Origin: Bacteroidales bacterium
GTDB taxonomy: Bacteria; Bacteroidota; Bacteroidia; Bacteroidales; Bacteroidaceae
Assembly (NCBI GenBank): GCA_004558535.1
Contig: SFCP01000052.1
Location: forward strand, 1-21,393
Reading direction: 5' to 3'
Length of the DNA: 21,393 nucleotides
A program made the translations under genes and the position numbers. The notes under the pieces are model-generated. The model saw only the letters and a program-made list of their open reading frames with translations, did no database searches and was not told the DNA's origin. This document shows positions 14,972 to 21,393 of this stretch, piece by piece (position 1 is the stretch's first letter; the number at the start of each line of letters is the position of its first letter).

Positions 14972-15784
14972 ATGCAATATTCCTACATACCCTGTCTAAG
15001 CATTGCCGGTTTCGACCCCTCGGGTGGAGCCGGCATTGCTGCTGACATAAAGACGTTTTCCGCACTGGGATGCTACGCTGCGGCAGCCATTACTGCGATT
15101 ACCTCACAGAGCACCCGCGGCGTGTCCGCCATGCAGCCCGTATCGGCCGAATGGATAAGCCGGCAGGTGCTACCGGTCATCGAGGACCTGCGGCCCATAG
15201 CCCTCAAAATCGGAATGACCTGTAACCGCGAAATCATCCGTTCGATTGCCGGCATTCTGCGTGCCCACCCGTTCCCCTTTGTAGTGCTTGACCCTGTCAT
15301 GATATCCTCCTCGGGTCACCCCCTGATGGAGGATGACGCGATGAAATGCCTGGCAGACGAACTCCTCCCCCTGTGCCACCTTGTCACACCCAACCTACAC
15401 GAATTGCACGCACTCGGCGGCGAAACTGACCCCATCCTGTCCGCGCGCCGCCTTATCCAACGATACGGGGCAAGGCAAATCCTCGTAAAGGGCGGCCACC
15501 GCGAAGGACTTCCCACGGACATACTGGTCTCCGAGATGGGGGAAACCTCCTTTCCCGGCCAGCGAATTGCTACACGCAACGACCACGGCACCGGCTGCAC
15601 ACTGTCGGCCGCCATCGCTGCATACGTTGCACGAGGTGAGATGCTCCCTGCGGCCATCGAGCACGCAAAAGATTTTGTCAGCAAGGCACTGGAAGCAGGA
15701 GCAGACATTCATATCGGCGACGGACACGGCCCATTGAACCACTTTTTCGGCCCGCTTCCGCTGCTTGTAAAAGAAAAATTGTAA
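14972..15784 (+). CDS. thiD: Hydroxymethylpyrimidine (phosphate) kinase
   Basis: The 270-aa ribokinase-family enzyme phosphorylates hydroxymethylpyrimidine and its monophosphate in thiamine synthesis. The substrate loop SIAGFDPSGGAGIAADIKTF is at 10-29, LDPVM and LVTPNLHE mark the middle, VKGGH (172-176) lies in the nucleotide site, and NDHGTGCTLS near the C-terminus is the anion hole, with Cys209 in the GTGC tetrad. The start at 14972 (MQYSYIPCLSIAG) is preferred to an in-frame ATG at 14927 because the extra fifteen residues (MPACGKRPTPLPTLA) are unlike the family. No thiamine riboswitch is visible upstream, and the neighbours are panB and fabD rather than thi genes. A role in pyridoxal salvage is an alternative for some ThiD-like kinases. 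Confidence 0.93.
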   Translation: MQYSYIPCLSIAGFDPSGGAGIAADIKTFSALGCYAAAAITAITSQSTRGVSAMQPVSAEWISRQVLPVIEDLRPIALKIGMTCNREIIRSIAGILRAHPFPFVVLDPVMISSSGHPLMEDDAMKCLADELLPLCHLVTPNLHELHALGGETDPILSARRLIQRYGARQILVKGGHREGLPTDILVSEMGETSFPGQRIATRNDHGTGCTLSAAIAAYVARGEMLPAAIEHAKDFVSKALEAGADIHIGDGHGPLNHFFGPLPLLVKEKL

Positions 15785-15789
15785 TTTTG
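15782..15789 (+). promoter_or_regulatory. Promoter -7 element of fabD, overlapping the thiD stop
   Basis: TAATTTTG fits TAnnTTTG exactly, and its first three bases are the thiD stop codon TAA. Transcription from here would give a leader of roughly 75 bases before the fabD ATG. A TTG at 15765-15767 is the nearest upstream candidate for the -33 element, at shorter spacing than usual. Confidence 0.6.
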
Positions 15790-15870
15790 CAAAGCTATCC
15801 GCTCTTGGCTAAAGGGAGAGTGGACCGGCAAACTGCCACAAAAAAATAATTTCTAATAAAGCATACTACA

Positions 15871-16770
15871 ATGAAAGCATTCGTATTTCCCGGACAGGGA
15901 GCTCAGTTCGTAGGAATGGGCAAAGACCTGTACGAAAAGCACCCCTATGCCAAAGAACTCTTTGAAAAAGCCAACGACATCCTGGGCTTCCGCATCACAG
16001 ACATCATGTTTAGTGGCACGGACGAGGAACTGAAGCAAACGAAAGTGACACAGCCGGCCGTATTCCTGCACAGCGTCATCAGCGCCCTGTGTCTGGGCGA
16101 CGATTTCCAACCGGATATGGTGGCCGGCCACTCGCTCGGTGAACTCTCCGCACTGACAGCTGCTGGTTGCTTGGCATTTGAGGATGGTCTGAAGCTGGTA
16201 GCTGCCCGTGCCATTGCCATGCAAAAAGCCTGCGAGGCAGCACCGGGCACTATGGCCGCCATCATCGCCTTGCCGGACGAAACAGTTGAAAAGGTCTGCG
16301 CCGAAGTAGCCGCCGAAGCCGGTACAGTCGTTCCCGCCAACTACAACTGCCCGGGCCAGCTCGTTATCTCGGGCACCGAAGCAGCCATCAATGCCGCCTG
16401 TGCCAAACTCAAGGAAGCCGGAGCCAAGCGCGCCCTTGTCCTGCCCGTCAGCGGTGCTTTCCACAGCCCACTCATGCAGCCGGCACAGGAAGAACTGGAA
16501 GCTGCCATCGCAGCCACGACTTTCCACACGCCCAAATGTCCCGTCTACCAAAACGTGGATGCCCTGCCTCATACTGACCCCGAAGAAATCAAAGCCAACC
16601 TGATCAGCCAACTTACGGCTTCTGTGCTCTGGACCAAGGAAGTGCAGAACATGGTTGCTGCCGGCGCCACGGAATTTACCGAATGCGGACCGGGCAAAAC
16701 CCTGCAGGGCATGATTGTCAAGATATGCAAAGGCGTGGCCGAGGTCAGCGTGAAGGGTGTGGGCGAGTAA
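15871..16770 (+). CDS. fabD: Malonyl-CoA:ACP transacylase
   Basis: The 299-aa enzyme moves malonate from coenzyme A to acyl carrier protein, supplying the extender unit for fatty-acid synthesis. The oxyanion motif FPGQGAQ is at 6-12, the nucleophile Ser88 is in GHSLGE (86-91), Arg113 in VAARAIAMQ binds the malonyl carboxylate, and His198 in GAFHSPLM completes the dyad. The C-terminal ferredoxin-like subdomain and the GPGKTLQGM motif are intact. Length is usual for the family. An independent promoter overlaps the thiD stop, and a strong terminator follows, so fabD may be transcribed alone as well as with panB-thiD. Other fab genes are not nearby. Confidence 0.97.
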   Translation: MKAFVFPGQGAQFVGMGKDLYEKHPYAKELFEKANDILGFRITDIMFSGTDEELKQTKVTQPAVFLHSVISALCLGDDFQPDMVAGHSLGELSALTAAGCLAFEDGLKLVAARAIAMQKACEAAPGTMAAIIALPDETVEKVCAEVAAEAGTVVPANYNCPGQLVISGTEAAINAACAKLKEAGAKRALVLPVSGAFHSPLMQPAQEELEAAIAATTFHTPKCPVYQNVDALPHTDPEEIKANLISQLTASVLWTKEVQNMVAAGATEFTECGPGKTLQGMIVKICKGVAEVSVKGVGE

Positions 16771-16831
16771 TCACGCCTGCTCTGCGAGGAGCAAGCCCTT
16801 TCTCTCTAATAAGAAACAGAAAACAATAAGG

Positions 16832-16907
16832 AACAGAGCCTGCCCTGCATCACACTCTCCTTTTGGGGGAGGAGGCCGGGACAGGCTCTGTTTCTCATTT
16901 CTTTTTT
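16832..16907 (+). terminator. Strong hairpin terminator or attenuator between fabD and the amylase
   Basis: AACAGAGCCTGCCC (16832-16845) pairs with GGGACAGGCTCTGTT (16878-16892) with one bulged A. The loop contains a second stem, CTCTCC against GGGGAG around TTTT. A pyrimidine-rich tail, TCTCATTTCTTTTTT, ends at 16907. The next start codon is at 16921, so the terminator lies immediately upstream of the amylase gene. Confidence 0.85.
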
Positions 16908-16920
16908 ACAGCATAAAAGC

Positions 16921-18633
16921 ATGACTGCCAAGACAACAGAAGAAACTGCCAAACAGGAACGCATACTCATCTACCAAGTACTTCCACGCCTCTACGGCAA
17001 CCGGCAAACCAACAACCGACCCAGCGGAAGCTTGGCCGAGAATGGGTGTGGCAAGATGAACGATTTCACCGAATCCGAACTGAAGCGCATCCGCTCTTTC
17101 GGCTTTACACACGTGTGGTACACGGGACTTCTCGAACACGCTACCCAGACAGATTACACTGCCTACGGCATCGAGCGCGACCATCCCGCCATCGTCAAGG
17201 GAAAAGCCGGCTCCCCCTACGCCATCAAGGACTATTACGACATTGACCCCGACCTGGCCGTCAACGTCAAAAACCGCCTGCGCGAATTCGATGCTCTCGT
17301 AAAGCGCACCCATGCCGCCGACCTGAAAATGATCATGGACTTCGTGCCCAACCACGTGGCACGCTGCTACAAGAGCGATGCACGGCCGGCACGTGTACGG
17401 GATTTGGGCCAAGATGACGACACCTCGCGCCGCTTCTCGCCCAACAATAATTTCTACTACCTCACCGGCAGCCCGCTCAACACCTCCTTCTGCACGCAAA
17501 AATTCGAGGAAAAGCCCTACAAGGAGTATCCCGCAAAAGCCACGGGCAACGACTGCTTCAATGCCCGCCCCAGCGTCAATGACTGGTACGAGACTGTAAA
17601 ACTCAACTATGGCGTAGATTACGAGGGCGGACATCGGTGTCACTTCAATCCCGTGCCCGACACGTGGCGCAAGATGACCCACATCCTCCTCTTCTGGGCA
17701 CGCCGCGGCGTCGACGGCTTCCGTTGCGACATGGCCGAGATGGTGCCCTGCGAATTTTGGACCTATGCCATTGCCGAAGTCAAGAAGAAATTCCCCCACG
17801 TCTGCTTTATCGCCGAAGTCTACAATCCCGCGGAGTACCGCAACTACATCCGACGCGGCGGTTTCGACTATCTATACGACAAAGTGGGACTCTACGACAC
17901 ACTGCGTGCCATCACCCGCGGCGAGCAGTCTGCCGCCTGCATCACCGGCTGCTGGCAAAGCATCGATGACATCCGCCCGCACATGCTCAACTTCCTCGAA
18001 AACCACGATGAGCAGCGCATCGCCTCCCCCTTCTTTGCCGGCGATGCCGCCAAGGCCTACCCCGCCCTCGTCGTGTCGGCCTGTATGGGCACAAACCCGT
18101 TTATGGTCTATGCCGGACAGGAATTAGGCGAACCCGGCATGGATGAAGAGGGATTCAGCGGGCGCGACGGACGCACCACCATCTTCGATTACTGGAGCGT
18201 ATCCTCGTTGCGCCGCATGGGGCTGGGCGAAATTTACCTCACCCCCTCCGAGCAGCGCACCTATGCCTACTACAAGCGGCTCCTCACCCTGTGCCGCGAA
18301 AATCCGGCCCTCAGCAGCGGACAGTTCTATGACCTCATGTACGTCAACTACGACCGCACAGCCGGACTCAATCCCGACCTGCACTACGCCTTCCTGCGGA
18401 AACAGGGCAACGAGACCCTGCTCATCGCCGTCAACTTCGGAGACAGGACTGCTTCGTTCGGTGTTCGCGTACCCAGCCATGCCTTCGAGTTCATGGGACT
18501 GCGCAGCGGCATGTACGCTGCCATCGAACTGCTGAGCGGCGAACTGCAGACTGTCGAACTGAAGCCCGACGGCCTCTCGCAGGTATGCGTACCCGGCAAC
18601 GGCGCCGTCATCCTGCGTCTGGCACGCAGGTAA
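16921..18633 (+). CDS. GH13 family alpha-amylase-type glycosidase, cytoplasmic
   Basis: The 570-aa protein should hydrolyse or rearrange alpha-1,4-glucans. The GH13 conserved regions are in order: DFVPNHV (140-146), GFRCDMAEM with nucleophile Asp270, FIAEVYNP with acid/base Glu299, and FLENHDEQR with transition-state Asp363. The N-terminus (MTAKTTEETAKQERILIYQVLPRLYG) has no signal peptide, so it acts inside the cell, on glycogen or imported maltodextrins. A C-terminal beta domain ends the protein (VNFGDRTASFGVRVP, VPGNGAVILRLARR). The exact specificity (amylase, neopullulanase, other) cannot be set from motifs. No sus genes adjoin. The ATG is 14 bp after the T-run of a terminator, with no evident promoter between, suggesting readthrough or attenuation. 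Confidence 0.92.
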   Translation: MTAKTTEETAKQERILIYQVLPRLYGNRQTNNRPSGSLAENGCGKMNDFTESELKRIRSFGFTHVWYTGLLEHATQTDYTAYGIERDHPAIVKGKAGSPYAIKDYYDIDPDLAVNVKNRLREFDALVKRTHAADLKMIMDFVPNHVARCYKSDARPARVRDLGQDDDTSRRFSPNNNFYYLTGSPLNTSFCTQKFEEKPYKEYPAKATGNDCFNARPSVNDWYETVKLNYGVDYEGGHRCHFNPVPDTWRKMTHILLFWARRGVDGFRCDMAEMVPCEFWTYAIAEVKKKFPHVCFIAEVYNPAEYRNYIRRGGFDYLYDKVGLYDTLRAITRGEQSAACITGCWQSIDDIRPHMLNFLENHDEQRIASPFFAGDAAKAYPALVVSACMGTNPFMVYAGQELGEPGMDEEGFSGRDGRTTIFDYWSVSSLRRMGLGEIYLTPSEQRTYAYYKRLLTLCRENPALSSGQFYDLMYVNYDRTAGLNPDLHYAFLRKQGNETLLIAVNFGDRTASFGVRVPSHAFEFMGLRSGMYAAIELLSGELQTVELKPDGLSQVCVPGNGAVILRLARR

Positions 18634-18665
18634 AATTCCACACCGGGCCGTTCCCGCTACATCCC

Positions 18666-18712
18666 AACACAGGCAGACACACATGTATGTACAACGCGTG
18701 TCTGCCTGTGTT
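18666..18712. terminator. Perfect 15-bp hairpin between convergent genes
   Basis: AACACAGGCAGACAC (18666-18680) and GTGTCTGCCTGTGTT (18698-18712) are exact reverse complements around a 17-base loop. It sits between the convergent amylase and acyltransferase genes, so it probably ends transcription from both sides. Neither side has a strong T-run, so termination may be imperfect or the hairpin may mainly protect 3' ends. Confidence 0.6.
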
Positions 18713-18727
18713 CCATATATAGGAAAA

Positions 18728-19924
18728 TTACGCCTTCGTGCTGCGCCGTGTCAACCACCTTCGCACGGGCACATCGTAGAGCCGCCAGCAGATAAAGGCC
18801 AAAAGTACGCTGCCCGCCACCACAGCCACCACCATCCACGGACATTCGTCCAGGGTATAACATTTCTCGCGGATCAGCCATCCGTAGAACAGGTACATGA
18901 CGGGATAGTGCACCATATAGAGCGGATAGGAGATGTCGCCCATGAAGCGGCAAACGGTCGTGGAAACCTTGTCGGTGGTCCGACCCGAAGCAGCCAGCCA
19001 CACCATCAGGGGGAATACCACCATGATGCAGGCCATCTCGAACACGCCGTTCCAATGCACGGCGCCATCGGTCAGGCAGGGCACCGAGAACAGCGCAAAA
19101 AGCACTGCCACCGAAAACCAGAAGATGCCGCGCACCCGCACCGGGCGAAACGACCGCGCCAGCAGCAGCCCCATGCTCATGGGGAAAAGCATCCGCAGCA
19201 TGCCGCCGCAGAAATTGACAGCGTCCAGCGTCCAGCCCACGCCCACCATGCCGTAGCCCGACACGTCCGCCACGCCATACCAAGCCCACGCTACGCCCAG
19301 CGCCGCCACCCATGCCGTCAGCACACCGCGCGACATCCGGCGCAGGAGCAACACGTACAGGACATTGCCCACATACTCGAAGAACAGCGACCACGTGGGG
19401 CCGTTCAGCGAGAACATCTCGCCATTGCCGCGCACATCGTAGGGACACCCCGGCACAGCAGGAATCATCAGCAGGCCCATCAGCAGCGCCAGCAGCACCA
19501 TCGACAGAGGCACCGCCGTTCCATCCCACTGCACACAGCCGCTCAGGCAGAAGCTCACCGCTCCCAACACCGCTCCCATGACCAGCATCGGGTGCAGGCG
19601 CACCAATCGTCGGCGCAGGAAGGCCCACGTCGTGAGGCGGCTCTGCTGCGGGGGTTGCGTTCCAAGGGGAACGTCCACGCTGAAGCGGTCATCGTAGGCA
19701 TAGCCGATGACGAAACCCGAAAGTACAAAGAAGAAATCCACGGCCAAGTAGCCATGATTGAATAGCTTAATCGGGCCATCGCCCACCCCGCCCATAGCGG
19801 CAGCAAAAGCGAAGCCCTCCTGCACATGATACCATACGACCATGAGCGCCGCCGCACCGCGCAATCCGTCCAGCAACGCATAATGAGGCTTGGCGTCCAA
19901 CGTCGCAATTTGTTTGTTTTTCAT
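18728..19924 (-). CDS. Membrane acyltransferase, acyltransferase-3 (OafA/YrhL-like) family
   Basis: This 398-aa integral membrane protein has about ten hydrophobic segments from residue 17 to the C-terminus. It has the family marks R-x10-H (Arg22 to His33 in LRGAAALMVVWYH), HGYLAVDFFFVLSGFVI (57-73), FLRRRLVRLHP (102-112) and a TWSLFFEY segment in the middle. Relatives O-acylate (commonly O-acetylate) surface polysaccharides, peptidoglycan or oligosaccharides with an acyl group brought across the inner membrane. There is no periplasmic SGNH domain, so it is the short form, and the acceptor is unknown. The gene has its own promoter (19989-19982) and a leader hairpin just before the start codon. 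No glycosyltransferase cluster adjoins it. Confidence 0.9.
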   Translation of the reverse strand: MKNKQIATLDAKPHYALLDGLRGAAALMVVWYHVQEGFAFAAAMGGVGDGPIKLFNHGYLAVDFFFVLSGFVIGYAYDDRFSVDVPLGTQPPQQSRLTTWAFLRRRLVRLHPMLVMGAVLGAVSFCLSGCVQWDGTAVPLSMVLLALLMGLLMIPAVPGCPYDVRGNGEMFSLNGPTWSLFFEYVGNVLYVLLLRRMSRGVLTAWVAALGVAWAWYGVADVSGYGMVGVGWTLDAVNFCGGMLRMLFPMSMGLLLARSFRPVRVRGIFWFSVAVLFALFSVPCLTDGAVHWNGVFEMACIMVVFPLMVWLAASGRTTDKVSTTVCRFMGDISYPLYMVHYPVMYLFYGWLIREKCYTLDECPWMVVAVVAGSVLLAFICWRLYDVPVRRWLTRRSTKA

Positions 19925-19940
19925 GATTCAGATTTATATA

Positions 19941-19960
19941 GGGAGAGGCCATTCTCTCCC
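19941..19960 (-). promoter_or_regulatory. Leader hairpin before the acyltransferase start
   Basis: GGGAGAG (19941-19947) and CTCTCCC (19954-19960) are perfect complements around a six-base loop. In the minus-strand transcript it forms 16 bases ahead of the start codon, between the -7 element and the ATG, where it could restrict ribosome access or stabilise the 5' end. Confidence 0.5.
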
Positions 19961-19981
19961 GAGCCGTCCACAAAGTTGCCG

Positions 19982-19989
19982 CAAATATA
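19982..19989 (-). promoter_or_regulatory. Promoter -7 element of the acyltransferase gene
   Basis: Read on the minus strand the octamer is TATATTTG, a full match to TAnnTTTG, 57 bases upstream of the start codon. The spacing equals that seen for rpsP and the fucosidase in this window. Confidence 0.65.
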
Positions 19990-20034
19990 CCACTTTATAA
20001 CTACATGCGCTCCCCATTCCTTGAACTAAACACG

Positions 20035-20079
20035 GAGGAAGAGCCCTTGCCGGATGGCAGATACTCTTCCTCTTTTTTT
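20035..20079. terminator. Hairpin terminator downstream of the DUF4384 gene
   Basis: GAGGAAGAG (20035-20043) pairs with CTCTTCCTC (20064-20072); an inner TGCC/GGCA stem strengthens it. The T7 run (20073-20079) is on the plus-strand side, whereas the flanking genes are both minus-strand and there the tail is only CGTGTTTAG. It most likely ends the DUF4384 transcript about 28 bases after the stop and blocks antisense transcription from the other direction. Confidence 0.6.
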
Positions 20080-20099
20080 CAGAACCCGCTTCGCGGCGA

Positions 20100-20921
20100 T
20101 TACTGAAGACTGATATTGATAAGTTGCGTTTCCAGTTGCAGTTCATCGTCAAAGCTCTGCAGGCGACCTATCCAACTGCGGAAATCCCGGCAAGGCATTT
20201 CGCGGACCAAATCGCCACGGATAAACGGCTTGGGCGAGAATACCACGTGCACGAAGTTCACCTCCGGTTCCTCGCCACAGGTCATGCTGAACGTGTCAGG
20301 ATCATTGGTGAAAAGCACATATCGTTCCTGCTTCTTCACGTGCAGCGGCGCCTCGTCCTCACAGAGGTAGGGCAGCAGGCAGGTCACCGTCTCCCTGTCC
20401 TCGAAGAAAACGGCCAAATAGCCCTCGCGCGGCGACTCGAATGTCATGTAGAACGCATCGCCGGCCCGGAAGCGCGTGTCGGCGTAGCGGTCCTCCGTTC
20501 CGTTGCGCAGCAAAAGCACCTTGAACTGTACCGGCGCGTAGGTAATCGGTGCGGCCCGGAAGCGCAATTTTACTTCCACGCTCACCACGCCCCCTTCCAC
20601 TCCTTTGTACGTTACCTCCGGTTCGTTCAGATGACGCACCAACCGGCCCTTCACCTGCAACCGCGTGAACTGGGTGAACGAACTTTCCTCTTCGGTCAGC
20701 GTGCGCCAACTTTGTTCACTGACAGTAGTGCCAAACTCGTCTGCCAGCGCCATGGCTATCGCCTCTTCCACTGCACGGGCCTTACCCTCCTCGTGGGAAA
20801 TCGCCGTAGAGAAATGGCACAATCGCGTCGTTTCTATCGTCCGCTCTTGGGCTGTAGCCATCGTGGGAAAGAGGAGAAACAAGAACAACAGACAGTGAGA
20901 GGTAGGGAAGTTTCGGGTCAT
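20100..20921 (-). CDS. Secreted DUF4384-domain protein
   Basis: The 273-aa protein starts MTRNFPTSHCLLFLFLLFPTMATAQ, a clear Sec signal peptide. The ATG at 20921 is preferred over a GTG at 20930, which only adds three residues. Residues about 45-125 form a helix-strand region (ARAVEEAIAMALADEF) reminiscent of the LPP20/FlgT-like modules of outer-membrane-associated proteins; this is a loose resemblance. Residues about 150-190 match the DUF4384 pattern (FRAGDAFYMTFESPREGYLAVFFED, a C-terminal LLPYL). Its biochemical role is unknown; relatives occur with surface or signalling proteins. It starts about 30 bp downstream of the beta-barrel gene remnant on the same strand, so the two probably formed an operon. 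Confidence 0.8.
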   Translation of the reverse strand: MTRNFPTSHCLLFLFLLFPTMATAQERTIETTRLCHFSTAISHEEGKARAVEEAIAMALADEFGTTVSEQSWRTLTEEESSFTQFTRLQVKGRLVRHLNEPEVTYKGVEGGVVSVEVKLRFRAAPITYAPVQFKVLLLRNGTEDRYADTRFRAGDAFYMTFESPREGYLAVFFEDRETVTCLLPYLCEDEAPLHVKKQERYVLFTNDPDTFSMTCGEEPEVNFVHVVFSPKPFIRGDLVREMPCRDFRSWIGRLQSFDDELQLETQLINISLQ

Positions 20922-20951
20922 GTCGTACACAAAGAAATGAGAGATTATTGG

Positions 20952-21293
20952 TTAGAACTTATAACCAACGGTGAAAGCAAGTTGGTGAACATCGCTTTCA
21001 ACAGAATTCCAATAGTAATCAAAGGCGAAAACAAAGTGTCGTTTCTCTATCGCCAGCTCGATGGCCGGTCCGGCAATTATACTTCTACTAGTCTTAGTCC
21101 CTAGAGTTGTACCAACGCATGGTCCTAACTTTGGATAGAATATCGCTGCGTTTGCAAAAGGAATCTTATAACCGAAAAATAGAGGAAATGCCAAATTATT
21201 AATCATATCATTATCATCAAATACATGAGAATCCATAAAGGTTGGAGAAAAGGTCAATGTACCACGCCTGTTCAAGCCGATATTTGTTTGAAG
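20952..21293 (-). pseudogene. C-terminal remnant of an outer-membrane beta-barrel protein gene
   Basis: The open frame encodes about 114 residues of alternating hydrophobic/polar strands with aromatic girdles, ending in FTVGYKF: a terminal phenylalanine, as expected for the last strand of an outer-membrane barrel. Strand-like stretches are GTLTFSPTF, LAFPLFFGYKIPFANAAIFYPKLGP, SIIAGPAIELAIEKRHFVFAFDYYW and HQLAFTVGYKF. The frame is cut on the 5' side by a TAG at 21294-21296, with no ATG start, no signal peptide and no missing half in another frame before the hairpin at 21334. It therefore looks like the tail of a deleted porin-like gene. The DNA is visibly more AT-rich than the rest of the window. 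A TTG start at 21275 would give only a short incomplete barrel. Confidence 0.7.
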
Positions 21294-21333
21294 CTATTGC
21301 TGTCCGGTAAAACTTTTTCAAACAAAATAAATT

Positions 21334-21369
21334 AGGGCTGACACTTCTCACGAGGTATCAGCCCTTTTG
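21334..21369. terminator. Hairpin near the right edge
   Basis: AGGGCTGA (21334-21341) pairs with TCAGCCCT (21358-21365), with further pairing of AC against GT next to it. It is followed on the plus strand by TTTGGTTATCTTTG and on the minus strand by AATTTATTTTG. It could end a transcript entering from the right on the minus strand. Confidence 0.55.
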
Positions 21370-21371
21370 GT

Positions 21372-21379
21372 TATCTTTG
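21372..21379 (+). promoter_or_regulatory. Possible promoter -7 element pointing out of the window
   Basis: TATCTTTG fits TAnnTTTG on the plus strand, immediately after the hairpin. It would drive a gene to the right that lies outside this window. No -33 element was identified, so this is a tentative call. Confidence 0.4.
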
Positions 21380-21393
21380 TTTTGCGAAAAAAT

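Noticed and set aside
18683..19765. Plus-strand open frame antisense to the acyltransferase
   Set aside because: It is His/Gln/Arg-rich with no domain, whereas the minus strand encodes a complete membrane acyltransferase with its own promoter.

Overview
The window looks like chromosomal DNA from a member of the Bacteroidales, perhaps Prevotellaceae or Bacteroidaceae. The genus cannot be fixed from the sequence. Supporting signs are several copies of the Bacteroidetes -7 promoter element TAnnTTTG (ahead of rpsP, the fucosidase, rnpB, fabD and the acyltransferase), an rpsP with the long Ala/Lys/Glu tail, genes without strong Shine-Dalgarno sequences, and families typical of this group (GH29 fucosidase, HExxHxxGxxH metalloprotease of the DUF5117/DUF5118 type, DUF2520, DUF4384). 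Coding DNA is GC-rich. The last ~450 bases are clearly more AT-rich.

Layout. Bases 1-850 hold no complete gene: a possible gene start runs off the left edge on the minus strand, followed by several inverted repeats and a striking array of thirteen 21-bp units (447-720). Next come three minus-strand genes: rpsP (851-1399), glutamine-dependent NAD synthetase nadE (1525-3489) and a secreted GH29 alpha-L-fucosidase (3570-4898). A divergent promoter region separates them from rnpB, the RNase P RNA (about 5018-5436). Downstream on the plus strand is a probable operon: rlmD, an unrecognised 236-aa gene, a secreted zinc metalloprotease, and a single reading frame that joins a DUF2520 Rossmann protein to the Kdo-8-phosphate phosphatase KdsC (5484-11432). 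Three ~83-bp direct repeats (11526-11773) then precede htpG. An intergenic inverted repeat with AATTCCTAATT motifs precedes panB, thiD and fabD, with a fabD promoter that overlaps the thiD stop codon. A strong hairpin terminator sits only 14 bp before a cytoplasmic GH13 alpha-amylase. The right end is minus-strand: an acyltransferase-3 membrane protein, a secreted DUF4384 protein, and the C-terminal remnant of an outer-membrane beta-barrel gene.

Functionally this is mostly a core housekeeping segment: ribosome (rpsP, rlmD, rnpB), cofactors (nadE, panB, thiD), fatty-acid initiation (fabD), lipopolysaccharide Kdo supply (kdsC domain) and proteostasis (htpG). Glycan and surface functions are interspersed (fucosidase, amylase, acyltransferase, metalloprotease). 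I saw no CRISPR array, prophage, insertion sequence, tRNA or defence operon. The most unusual material is non-coding (the 21-bp phased array, the 83-bp repeats and the attenuator-like hairpin before the amylase), together with the DUF2520-KdsC fusion and the beta-barrel gene remnant.
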